A stretch of 64,000 bases of DNA from Mimachlamys varia (lineage: Eukaryota; Mollusca; Bivalvia; Pectinida; Pectinidae), in contig OX392538.1 of assembly GCA_947623455.1 (NCBI GenBank), forward strand, positions 3,038,001 through 3,102,000. Reading direction: 5' to 3'. The notes below the pieces were generated by a model that did not search any database, had not been told where the DNA came from, and worked only from the letters and a program-made list of their open reading frames with translations. This document shows positions 47,161-58,665 of this stretch, piece by piece. The position numbers were made by a program, and so were the translations under genes. Every line of letters starts with the position of its first letter. The first letter of the stretch is position 1.

Positions 47161-47640
47161 ACGTGACGATTTCGATTTTCCTATGGTGAAGATTCCCTTT
47201 CTTGATAATAATATCACAACATCTCCAGGTTCTTACATAATCGGCCGCTGACGAACAAACTTACGACACTAGGATTTGAGAGATGCAGGTTGGTGAAAAA
47301 TATTAGCAAGTTTTATGGTCGCCGTCTTGGTCTCAATGTAGGGTATGAAAATGGACGCTTTGAAACGCATCTTAAATAATATGTCTACTTGATTTGATTG
47401 AGAACGAGGACAAAACATTTACATGGGTGTAACCTAAATAAACATGGTGGGTGAAGTCGATGAAGCAAAAAACGCTTACTCTTCTGGATCACTTGGTCTT
47501 ATAATATTGTCATTTTCCATTGTTCTCCGTGCAAAGTTTTCCTTTGTTCATACTCTGTCCCTAGTTTACTCGATTTTACTCGACACATATATCTTTATCG
47601 TCGTCCACAATTCTTGGAAAAAAAGGCTCTCATAATGATC
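47161..47640 (+). repeat. dispersed module copy A (start-exon-like)
   Basis: Copy of a repeated module. ATG at 47444 opens MVGEVDEAKNAYSSG...LGLIIL, which resembles the copies at 48.2, 49.1 and 52.2 kb. Upstream it also shares an AGATGCAGGTTGGTG...TTATGGTCGCC block (47281-47325) with 48440-48475. No splice donor is kept at the equivalent place. It may be a relic of a multicopy gene or transposon exon. Confidence 0.5.
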
Positions 47641-48059
47641 GACATTATTTCAGTGCGGTATGATCGAGGTAGGGTACTGTACAGAGTGGAACAGTGAAAT
47701 ATTTTGAGATGCTCAAGGTTCATCTTTCGATTTTTTTTTTCAAAATCCACATCCAGTTAATTCCATCTCTGTAGAACACAGGGTCACAATAAGGCTGTAA
47801 CCCTGCAGGATTCAATGGTACTTAGAATGGCAGTAAGAAGTTTTGATTAGCAGAGCCTACGATAAACCGTTGGTTATAAGGATCCCAGTGACGTTCCGAT
47901 ATCCTTCTCACTTACCGGTACTTTAGTATTTTAAGATATTGTAATACTGATTCATGGTGAAAGAGTATTTCATTTTTCGAAATACCTGTTAATATATATG
48001 TTAGTAGGATTTGGTTATTTAAGCAGGCATAGTTCTTTTTGCAAACAATAAATGTAATA

Positions 48060-48300
48060 GCGTTTGCAAACAAGGCTTAAAAATAGCGAGTGTCGAAGCG
48101 TCAACAAAAACATAATCCGAACTCAAAATCTATAAAACCAGGGGCAAAATATAAACAAACGAAAGACTTACATGGAGACCTTTGTAAAAGTATAAGTGAA
48201 TATGACAAGGTGTTCCGGAAGAGTAAGCGTCTTCTACTTCATCGACAACACCCGCCATGTAAATCTTGGTCACATGATGATTTCAATCTTTCCATTTCTT
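48060..48300 (-). repeat. dispersed module copy C (start-exon-like, minus strand)
   Basis: Minus-strand ATG at 48258 opens 29 codons (MAGVVDEVEDAYSSGTPCHI...) ending exactly at a donor CAT|GTAAGT (48172). The sequence continues on the far side with TTTCGTTTGTTTATATTTTG, shared with copy B. It is the best-preserved copy. The protein is not recognised. Confidence 0.5.
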
Positions 48301-49059
48301 AGTAGTAACATCCATGCTCCTCCAACCTATGGTGTTTACATGTCGCAGTTGATACGCAATTCTAGGGCTTGCTCTAAATATGGAGATTTTCGTGATCGAT
48401 GTCGACTAATGAAAAAAAAATTGCTACACAGGGATTCGAGATATGCAGGTTGAGCAAGTCTTATGGTCGCCAAGAATGAAGGATTGTATTTAGCACACGT
48501 ATAAATATTTACACTTAGACCCATCACATGTCTTCATCGACGTATGATTTTAATATTACCCTTTAAAATAATTTTCAGTAGAACAGATAAGCAACCAAAT
48601 CTCGTGTTAAAATAAGTTTATTTTGGATTTGCACATGGTGTATAATGAAAGTGCCACATGCTGAACTTTAGATATAAAAGACCTTCGTTAGGCTTTGTTC
48701 AATTTTTTAATACATTTTTGGGATTTTCTATCACTTATTTCATTGTCCTAAATTATAAACTATTATTTTTAAACGTTTCACTACGAAAGGTGTTTTCCTT
48801 ATAATATTACTGAATGTGACAAGAGTTGTCTACCTTCCTTCGGTGAAGGAAGCTTTGGTATATTCTATACAGTACATTGAAATTGCGTGCTTCTCGTTAA
48901 TAACACATCGAATACTTGAAGTAAATAGCGTAATATATATATATATATGCTCGTGAAAGAAACATCACATTAATCGATTGTTCCTAATTCATCAGACATA
49001 GAATACGTCTTTATTAGCGATAGTTACACGAGGTTCGACCACGTCCAAGCTCAAACCTG

Positions 49060-49215
49060 AAATCCATAAGCCTTTATATACCCCAAAAATGTAAGCAAAG
49101 ACATATTTACCCGGAGACCCTTGAAAAATGTACAAGGAGAATAAGACCAGGTGTTTGGCAAGGTAAAGTGTGTACTGCCCATGTTATGTAAGTATAGTCA
49201 CAACACCGAGAGCAT
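49060..49215 (-). repeat. dispersed module copy D (decayed)
   Basis: The minus strand carries CACCTGGTCTTATTCTCC, TACATTTTTCAAGGGTCTCC and a GTAAATATGTC donor-like stretch, matching the second half of copies B and C. The ATG half is lost or unrecognisable. Confidence 0.45.
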
Positions 49216-49239
49216 TTATGGTGAAAACGAATCAACACT

Positions 49240-50008
49240 GAAAAGCAAGCGAGCATATAAGAAAAAAACATCGACATTCACATTTCACAGTAGCATATCA
49301 TAGTTTCTGGTGAAATCTGACAGTGTTGTATCCCGAATTGTTGCGCTAGAGTATTTTTTTTTTTTTTTTTTGCGAAATAGCAATATACAGCAAGGTCTTA
49401 AATAATTGATCAATTGCGAACACCTTATTGGAAATACAGATATTGATATCAAGAAAAGGAGAGTTCACGATCGCAATATGGTATGCTCATCGTACAACCT
49501 AGCCAGCGTCAATACGCCTCCCATGGCCATTCTGTACGTAACGATTGGGAGAGTGACTTAAACAGGAAAGTCTGAAGTGTCCTTGATTTCAAGTTACAGA
49601 GGGTACGATCGAAGTGGTCAATACCATCCCCGCTATATAGAGACGGGACGCAGTCGATCTCTGAACGTGTAATCGAAGGACTTGGTAAGGCTTTCGTTTC
49701 CAGTCCTCATAAGCTCTACAATAAATTCGACTAAGACGAAACCAAGACAGCCACACGAGGTACACAAACCCTAAATCTCTTGGACGTTCGTGCCACTCCC
49801 TCATTCTCATACTTTTATCTATAGTAACAAGTAATATATGTATTGCTATATTCTACATTTCTTAAAAATCTTTGAACATTATTTTAGATGTAGCAATGGC
49901 ACTACAAATTTGCATTTAGACATTTGTTGGTAATATTAGAGTTTTAAAAACACAAAAATAAATTTATCTTTAGTCTTTAACTCATCCGCTTGCGCGTGAA
50001 ATGTACAG
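49240..50008. other. gene-free stretch before the 56-bp satellite
   Basis: No supported gene. A T homopolymer of about 19 bp lies at 49353-49371. Confidence 0.4.
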
Positions 50009-52137
50009 TCTCACTACTACAAAAGTACGTGAGGATCGATGCTGAATGGATAAGATGCCACAGTTCTCACTACTACGAAAGTACGCGAGGATCGATGCTG
50101 AATGGATAAGATGCCACAGTTCTCACTACTACGAAAGTACGCGAGGATCGATGCTGAATGGATAAGATGCCACAGTTCTCACTACTACGAAAGTACGCGA
50201 GGATCGATGCTGAATGGATAAGATGCCACAGTTCTCACTACTACGAAAGTACGCGAGGATCGATGCTGAATGGATAAGATGCCACAGTTCTCACTACTAC
50301 GAAAGTACGCGAGGATCGATGCTGAATGGATAAGATGCCACAGTTCTCACTACTACGAAAGTACGCGAGGGTCGATGCTGAATGGATAAGATGCCACAGT
50401 TCTCACTACTACGAAAGTACGCGAGGATCGAAGCTGAATGGATAAGATGCCACAGTTCTCACTACTACGAAAGTACGCGAGGATCGAAGCTGAATGGATA
50501 AGATGCCACAGTTCTCACTACTACGAAAGTACGCGAGGATCGATGCTGAATGGATAAGATGCCACAGTTCTCACTACTACGAAAGTACGCGAGGATCGAT
50601 GCTGAATGGATAAGATGCCACAGTTCTCACTACTACAAAAGTACGCGAGGATCGATGCTGAATGATAAGATGCCACAGTTCTCACTACTACAAAAGTACG
50701 CGAGGATCGAAGCTGAATGGATAAGATGCCACAGTTCTCACTACTACAAAAGTACGCGAGGATCGATGCTGAATGGATAAGATGCCACAGTTCTCACTAC
50801 TACAAAAGTACGCGAGGATCGATGCTGAATGGATAAGATGCCACAGTTCTCACTACTACAAAAGTACGCGAGGATCCAAGCTGAATGGATAAGATGCCAC
50901 AGTTCTCACTACTACAAAAGTACGCGAGGATCGATGCTGAATGGATAAGATGCCACAGTTCTCACTACTACAAAAGTACGCGAGGATCGATGCTGAATGG
51001 ATAAGATGCCACAGTTCTCACTACTACAAAAGTACGCGAGGATCGATGCTGAATGGATAAGATGCCACAGTTCTCACTACTACAAAAGTACGCGAGGATC
51101 GATGCTGAATGGATAAGATGCCACAGTTCTCACTACTACAAAAGTACGCGAGGATCCAAGCTGAATGGATAAGATGCCACAGTTCTCACTACTACAAAAG
51201 TACGCGAGGATCCAAGCTGAATGGATAAGATGCCACAGTTCTCACTACTACAAAAGTACGCGAGGATCGATGCTGAATGGATAAGATGCCACAGTTCTCA
51301 CTACTACAAAAGTACGCGAGGATCGATGCTGAATGGATAAGATGCCACAGTTCTCACTACTACAAAAGTACGCGAGGATCGATGCTGAATGGATAAGATG
51401 CCACAGTTCTCACTACTACGAAAGTACGCGAGGATCGATGCTGAATGGATAAGATGCCACAGTTCTCACTACTACAAAAGTACGCGAGGATCGATGCTGA
51501 ATGGATAAGATGCCACAGTTCTCACTACTACGAAAGTACGCGAGGATCGATGCTGAATGGATAAGATGCCACAGTTCTCACTACTACAAAAGTACGCGAG
51601 GATCGATGCTGAATGGATAAGATGCCACAGTTCTCACTACTACAAAAGTACGCGAGGATCGAAGCTGAATGGATAAGATGCCACAGTTCTCACTACTACA
51701 AAAGTACGCGAGGATCGAAGCTGAATGATAAGATGACACAGTTCCCACTACTACAAAAGTACGCGAGGATCGAAGCTGAATGATAAGATGACACAGTTCC
51801 CACTACTACAAAAGTACGCGAGGATCGAAGCTGAATGGATAAGATGCCACAGTTCTCACTACTACGAAAGTACGCGAGGATCGAAGCTGAATGATAAGAT
51901 GCCACAGTTCTCACTACTACGAAAGTACGCGAGGATCGAAGCTGAATGGATAAGATGCCACAGTTCCCACTACTACAAAAGTACGCGAGGATCGAAGCTG
52001 AATGATAAGATGACACAGTTCCCACTACTACAAAAGTACGCGAGGATCGAAGCTGAATGGATAAGATGCCACAGTTCCCACTACTACAAAAGTACGCGAG
52101 GATCGAAGCTGAATGATAAGATGCCACAGTTCCCACT
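50009..52137. repeat. 56-bp satellite array
   Basis: About 38 units of CACTACTACAAAAGTACGCG, AGGATCGATGCTGAATGG and ATAAGATGCCACAGTTCT. Units fall into blocks. Early ones have CTACGAAAG. Those from about 50630 have CTACAAAAG, with two CTACGAAAG returns near 51415 and 51530. The last ten or so have CGAAGCTGAATG, with GACACAGTTCCC or a lost G (55 bp). Open frames on both strands are products of the period. Confidence 0.95.
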
Positions 52138-52345
52138 TTGAGGACGTGACATTTACTTGGATGTGACCTACATTTACATGGCGGGTGTCGTGGATGAAGC
52201 AGAAGACGCTTACTTTTCCAGATCACCCAGTCTTATTCTCTTGTAAGTTGTTAATGGTTTTCGTGTAAATCTTTCCTTTATTCATATTTTGTCCCTAAAT
52301 TAATCGATTTTGAGTTCGGATTATAGTTTGTTCTGCTATTGACGG
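52138..52345 (+). repeat. dispersed module copy B (start-exon-like)
   Basis: Directly abuts the satellite. ATG at 52178 opens MAGVVDEAEDAYFSRSPSLI, with GTAAGTT following at about 52242 in the donor position. The region downstream (TTTCCTTTATTCATATTTTG, CGATTTTGAGTTCGGATTAT) matches copies A and C. Confidence 0.5.
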
Positions 52346-53280
52346 CCAGGTGGATGCTGGTAAGAGAACTAACTTTCGGGGTACCACTTCCGGTTTTTTG
52401 GGGTAAGAGGTTAAGGACACCACTTCCGGGTTTTGAGGGTGAGGCTTATCTTTCCTCTTTTTGGAGTAAGATGTTTAACTTTCCGGGTACCTACTTTTGA
52501 CGTAGAAAAAAGGGATAAGTATATGTAAAGATGGCGGAAGTTGAAGGATATACCCGAGTATTCAGATTTTCGTAGATTTTACACATAGAAATATGTTCGT
52601 TGAACTTTCGGATGGATGATACGGCTTATATTTCCTAGGCTTATAGCCTTTCACTAGCCATGTTCACAGAAATATTTGAAAAAAAAGATATCTGAAAACA
52701 TTGTGAAAGTACAGACACCCTCACACACACATCTATGTATAAAGTACATCGTACTATAAAGTATATATCAACTATAGATCAAAACAAAATCGTTTCTTTA
52801 AGTTTCAACATTTGTTTTATTTATATCAATCATTCAATAAAAGACAATTTTTTCACATGATTAATTTGACGTAGAAATGATAAGTCTATGGAAAGTTACG
52901 TTGTCAACGTAGTACTGTCTACGTGGCATGAAATCGGATTATAGGGTATCATATTGATTGTGTGATATTTCATATCCCAAAACAATATTTTTCAGTGTGA
53001 TGATATTATTACCATACCCTAGGGATGCCTTGTACTTTCTCGACATATGACGCTCCCATGTCGGAGCCGCCATTTTTGTTTGTCATCACTTTGGTTGGCA
53101 TTCTTTTGTAGAAAGCTTGTTTCTTCTGCTTCTTTTCAGTATTTTCTTCTGCACAAACGTATCAGATATATATCATTCTGACATCAACGTAGTTGATATA
53201 TTGAAAAATCACCTGAAAAACTTGTAACATCGAATATTTGCAGAGCTCGGAACCGACCCTCTACCTTGGATCAAGGGCGG
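52346..53280. other. 0.9 kb without a recognised gene
   Basis: AT-rich sequence between the module copy and the LINE. Short repeated phrases such as CACTTCCGG and TACCACTTCCGG occur near 52380-52430. No gene was found. Confidence 0.4.
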
Positions 53281-54648
53281 TTAACTTTTAAGTTTTAATG
53301 ATTTTACTGTTAGGGCTTAGCTCAATCCAAGATGCTATTATTTTTGGGTAAAAAATAGGAATATCTTTGTAATTTTCAAGGTTTTTTATATGGTCTTGAG
53401 TCATTTTAAATACGAAAAGGTCGGCACCATATTTATTTAAATAATGTTTCGGTATCACCTTCCATTGATGTTCACCTTTATCTAAATGTTTTCTTACCCA
53501 TCCTATTTGTATCGTTTTTATGTGTGTTTGAAGATCAAAAACCTTTAACCCTCCAGTTTCATAATTACTTATTATTGAAGTTCTTTTCACTTTCTCTGTC
53601 CCATCCCAATAAATTTGAACATGATGCTATCTGTTTCCTTTCGAAATTTGTCCGGAAGTGGGAGTACTGCTATCATATATGTTAGCTGTGGAATCAGTAA
53701 GGATTTTTCAATTTGCACCCGGCTTATCAGTGTCATTTTTCTCTTCTTCCACAAGCTTACAAGCTTTTTATTTATTTTTTCCCCATTCTGTTGGTCCAAT
53801 TTATATTTAAAGTTTCTTCTTTATTCAGTCCAAAATAAATTCTTATTGCTTTTATTTTAGTGCATGCCCAATCGATATTTTCAAAATTATCTTCAATTAG
53901 GATTTTGTTATTTCGTAATCGCATACCTTGGAATTTTTCTCTATTTAGTATCAGACCTGATAGAGAACCATATATTTCTATTATGTTCAATGTTTTTGTG
54001 ATATCTGTTTTACTTTGGAGAAATAGGGTTGCATCATCAGCTAATTGAGTTATTTTGAATTGTCTTTGTATTCTAAAAAAATATATATCATGTATTCTTT
54101 CTTCTTGTCTTATTATATTAGCTAAACTTTCTACAGTTATTACAAATAGTAAAGCAGATAGTGGACATCCTTGTCTGATACCTCGGTCGATTAATATAGG
54201 AGCAGATAACCAACCATTATTAATGACCTTTCAAGTTATTTGATTGTAGAGCGTGGTTACCCATGTCATGAAAGATTCTGAAAAAACCAAATTGCTTTAA
54301 TGTTGAATACATAAATTTCCATTCAATGGTATCGAAGGCTTTAGCAAAATCTATGAATAAAATGACTCCATCAATTTCAATTTTTTCTGAATAATCTATT
54401 ATATCTTGTATAAGCCGAATATTGTAGTTAATGTTTCGTCCTTTTACAAAGCCATTTTGATCAGTACTAATAATTTTGGGTACAATAGGTTTTATTCTTT
54501 CGGCTAGACAGTATGCTACAATGTTATAGTTTGTATTTAATAATGTTAATGGGCGCCAATTACCTAGATCGCATGGGTCATCCGTTTTATGTAACAGAGA
54601 TAAAATGCCAATTCATTGTGAATAACAAAGTGAACCATTTTCATAGCC

Positions 54649-55056
54649 CTAATTTAATGCTCTAATACGAAGATCCTTAATATATGGCCAAAATTGTAAA
54701 TAAAATTCCACTGTTAGATTATCAGAACCTGGTGCTTTATTTATCTTCCTTTTATTAATTGCGCTACAGCATTCTTGTTCTTTTAGAATGCCCTCACATT
54801 GTTCCTGCTTCTCATGAGTTAATTTTGATGTGATAGTTACCCTATTAAGATATTCTTCTATTTTATTTGTTTGTGGGCTTCTAGATGTGTACAAGTTCTC
54901 ATAAAATTCCCTTTCCCTATTTAGTATGTCATTTTGATCTATGAGTAAAATATTTTGTGCGGAGTATAGTTTAATTATAGATTTCTGTATTTGTCTGGAT
55001 TTTTCTAGTGATAAGAAAAATCTGGTATTTCTTTCTCCCTCTTCAATCCATATCAC
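54649..55056 (-). pseudogene. reverse transcriptase N-terminal fragment of the LINE
   Basis: 135 codons open. WIEEGERNTRFFLSLEK is the hallmark that precedes the RT domain in L1-like elements; NKAPGSDNLTVEFYLQFW is RT block 0/1. It is followed after a frame change by the RT core at about 54000-54640. Confidence 0.8.
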
Positions 55057-55351
55057 TCGAGAACGAATTTATGATCCTATAGCTTTCTATGTGTATATCT
55101 CTTCAATTTGATTTTTTATTACATGCATGTTTTTTTCTTTTCCATGTATATTGTAGAGTATTTGGATATTTTTGTCTCAATGGATCAATTAGATTAAGAT
55201 TCTTTTTTTTTTATGTTTTTCAGTTTGTTATTTATGCTACCAACTTTCTTCTTTCTCGATTTTCTATCGATACAGTTTTGTATTTCATTCCAGTCCCCTG
55301 CCACAATATTGTGACCTTCACTATAATCAGTGATAAAAAGTTTCACTTTTG

Positions 55352-55726
55352 TCATAAAAAAAACATTTCTATTTTTTTTTTTATCATTTGGAGCATATTT
55401 TTTATACAATGTGTAGTATCATTAATTTTAACATTTACCAGTAATATTCTTCCTTCATTATCTACTTTGTGGTTAATAATTTCATAATTTGTGTTATTGC
55501 TGTTGAGCCATACACTTACACCCCGACTTTGCGATGTTGCTAAACTATGTATTACACCTCTTTTCCATTCTGTTTTGATAAAGGGTATACTTTCGTGTGT
55601 GAAGTGTGTTTCCTGTGTTATTATATTACCTTTCTGTTTTTTACCCACTCATAAAATCTTTTTCTTTTTTTGTTTATCTCGTAATCCTTGTGTATTTATT
55701 GTTATAATATGAATTTTGGATGCCAT
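55352..55726 (-). pseudogene. apurinic-type endonuclease fragment of the LINE
   Basis: Starts at ATG 55726 and shifts frame near 55660. QETHFT contains the catalytic Glu and GVSVWLN a conserved strand. A second piece (55194-55409) contains GDWNE. The C-terminal Asp/His motif is missing. Confidence 0.7.
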
Positions 55727-55849
55727 TCTAAGTATGGAAAAGTGATAAAATATCGTTGAAGTGATTTCATATTTAACACTTTACAGATACAACTAGGTAT
55801 CAGTCTCATTATTATACAGAAAACAAAATATATTGCATGTATTGTATTT

Positions 55850-56698
55850 GCACATAGTGTACATAATTCAATTAGTTGTAAAAATGCTTTCATAAACTTT
55901 TTGTTATTTGCAGATACAGTGTACATACATCCATACAGTTGTAAAAAGTTTTTCGTATACTTTTTGATATTTGCACATAGTGTACATACATTCATATAGT
56001 TGTAGAAAGTTTTACGTATGCATTCATATAGTTGTAAAAAGTTGTTCGTATACTTTTGATATTTGCACATAGTGTACATACATACATTCACATATAAAAA
56101 GATTTTTGTATACTTTTTGATATTTGCACATACAGTGTATATACATTCATATATAGTTGTAAATGTAAAAAGTTTTTCCTATACTTTGTGATATTTGCAT
56201 ATGGTGTACATACATTCATATAGTTGTAAAAAGTTTTTCATATACTTTTTGGTATTTTTTGATTTTTGCACATAGTGTACATACATTCATATAGTTGTAA
56301 ATGTAAACAGTTTTTCCTATACTTTTTGATATTTGCACATAGCGCAAATACATTCATATAGTTATAAAAAATTGTTCATATACTTTTTGATATTTGCACA
56401 TAGTGTTCATACATTTACATTCATATAGTTGTAAAATGTTTTTCATATACTTTCTGATATTTGCACATAGTGTACATATACATTCATGTAGTTGTAAAAA
56501 GTTTTTCATATACTTTTTGATATTTGCACATAGTGTTCATACATGTACATTCATATAGTTGTAAAATGTTTTTCATATAATTTTTGATCTTTGCACATAG
56601 TGTACATATACATTCATGTAGTTGTAAAAAGTTTTTCATGTACTTTTGATCTTTTTTTTTATATTTGCACATACATTGGTAGTGTACATACCTTCATA
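55850..56698. repeat. minisatellite abutting the inverted-repeat element
   Basis: About 11-13 irregular units of roughly 60-80 bp sharing TTTGCACATAGTGTACATAC, ATTCATATAGTTGTAAAAAG and TTTTTCATATACTTTTTGAT. The array ends at 56698, exactly where the left arm of the next element begins. Confidence 0.88.
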
Positions 56699-58200
56699 TG
56701 CTTACATTCCATTTGGTATATGGTTGGTTTCCAAGAACACAAGGCCAAACTGCATGTCGGTAAGAGTAGTCCAAACGCTATGGAAACAAATTGTACGTAG
56801 GAAACCATCTTTTCCAGCCAGTTGTCAAATACTGTTGTGACGTCACAACCTTAGGGGTCAAGGGGAATAACTCGAACATTTCTGATGTTACAGATTTTGG
56901 AGGACCTCACAATGGATGATCAATTGGATGAAATAGCAGAACTGATAGCTAATGTCTTATCTAGTGAAGAGAACCTTAGCTTTAACCTTACGGAAGACCA
57001 GAAAAAGATTATAGAAGATATCACAGACAATATTCAAATACCAATGACGGTGAGTGATTTTAACCATTGATGATAAAACAATTCTATATAGTGTTAATAC
57101 TTTATGATAATTATTTCAAATATACACATAAATGTGACTTACTTATCTGTTTTGATTTTATTTATATTTCAATTTCATTTCAGATACCATCACGGACAGA
57201 GATTATTATAGAGGATGTCACAGACAACTTTGAAATACCAATGACGGTGAGTGATTTAACAATATTAGATGATAAAGCAATTACATTTTTTTAAAGTGTA
57301 ATCGATTTCTGATAATTATTTCAAATCTTCACATAGATGTTTCTTATTATTATTTTTAGTTTATTTATTCATTTTAGAAAATGACATCGACAAGGAGAAA
57401 ACATGTGGATGTGGAAGAGGACGATAGCGACCGTGGACATGTAAGCTATTTTGTTTGTTTGGCTGTATTATTGTCTGAATTACAAATCAGTAATGGCAAT
57501 TTAAGTCATGATTTAATTAATATATATTTCATTTTATCATATGTTTTCATTTTAACCAGGATAGCAAAAGACCCTATATTCCGTTGGAAGTGAAAGTGAT
57601 CGTTTTGTCCCCATCTCCCTCTACACAACGAAAAGAACCAACAGCAGACAACGAAAGAACAAACGTCTGCTGAAAGCCAAAAATCTACAAGGGGAGTTTA
57701 AGGTAAGGTATTTTTTTATTCTTTTTCTTTTTCTTTTTTTTTTTACTTGTATGTTCCAGTACTTATATCGACATATATATATATATATGTTATGTCTTTT
57801 TGCTTTTACAGAAAAAAAGTTTCTACAGACAGACAACTACGGATCGCCAGGGCCAAAAAGAAAAAGAAAGAATTTAGGGTAAGGCATCAAATGTGTCATG
57901 TTGTTAGTTTTTATAGAAAAGCAAAACATGTACTGGATTTGTTTGTTTAGTTAAAGATTGTTCTGTATGATTGTTTATGAAGAGGTTTTTTTTAAATTGT
58001 TTCACAGGACACTTGGAGGGTTAAACAGGATTTGTTGACACTCACTTTGAAAAGAGATCTACAGGTATTTTTTTCTTTTTACAAAACTATATATATATAT
58101 AATATAGAAATAAAAAAGACTGCTTTTCCTAAATAAATATAAATCAAATGAAAACGTATATGCTATACAAATAAGTGTTTGGCCCTCAATATAAAGTTTA
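56699..58200 (+). repeat. left inverted arm
   Basis: Carries the gene's first six exons on the plus strand: 56912-57049, 57184-57246, 57378-57440, 57560-57702, 57812-57878, 58008-58064, all with GT-AG borders. Exon 4 is 143 nt against 144 in the right arm, a one-base deletion near 57650 that creates an early TGA. The arm ends inside the intron after exon 6, where it meets the cut end of the central remnant. Confidence 0.85.
56836..56850. promoter_or_regulatory. CRE-like palindrome in the left arm
   Basis: GTTGTGACGTCACAAC, a perfect palindrome around TGACGTCA, about 65 bp before the first ATG. The right arm has the same site near 60936-60951. It could serve as a promoter element for the arm genes; no functional evidence. 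Confidence 0.35.
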
Positions 58201-58665
58201 AAGTCTACACAGAAATACTTGCGGTCGTAAAATCCCTGAATGTTCTCGATTGCATGAAAGTGTAAGCCCATTTTCAATAAGAAACACTTGTGTCGCTTAT
58301 TGAATAAGCCTCTATATTCAATCTCACCAAAATGTTCACATGACACTATGACAATTTGAACATCAAAAAATCGTTCAAATTTCATAATGTCTTGTTAATC
58401 ACAGAATGTATTCATTCCAACACCAGCCCCTTTATGCAATACAATAGCCTGAGCTTTGAGTCGTTTGCTCGTGCAGTACGGATACGTTTCTTCAGTTTTA
58501 TTTTATCTTTCGAATTTTGTTCGTCAATTTTGGCATATTCGTGACAGACCCAAATTGCACTAGCACAGTAAAGATTATCGCTTTCATATTTTATTTCAAA
58601 TATGCTATTCTTTCTTTTGATGTCATGTTTTAGGTTACCCGTAAAATGGCCACCCTGACGATTTT
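58200..58665 (-). pseudogene. PolB N-terminal remnant, frameshifted continuation
   Basis: After a frame change near 58665 the minus strand continues with KRKNSIFEI and DNLYCASAIWVCHEYA. After a stop near 58432, in another frame, it continues with CFLLKMGLHFHAIENI and GFYDRKYFC. These match in order the K.SIIRI..DNLC.ARA and HF..I.S..GF...Y.C signatures I know from PolB (DNA_pol_B_2) proteins of Polinton-like elements. The polymerase and exonuclease core that should follow is absent, cut at the junction with the left arm. Confidence 0.5.

Larger units (their letters stand above)
53280..55726 (-). mobile_element. L1/Tx1-like LINE remnant (ORF2)
   Basis: The minus strand preserves the order of a non-LTR retrotransposon ORF2. 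ATG at 55726 opens MASKIHIITINTQGL. Endonuclease pieces follow (QETHFT, SRGVSVWLN, VAGDWNE), then WIEEGERNTRFFLSLEK, KAPGSDNLTVEFY, RGIRQGCPLS and LADDATLFL of the reverse transcriptase, and a C-terminal part (GGLKVFDLQTHIKTIQIGW). Frameshifts break it into at least seven pieces. Only about 140 bp separate the endonuclease from the RT start, so part of the endonuclease and the linker are deleted. It is inactive. Confidence 0.85.

Noticed and set aside
50550..52226. Open frames across the 56-bp satellite on both strands
   Set aside because: Periodicity artefact; the frame changes at each unit since 56 is not a multiple of three.
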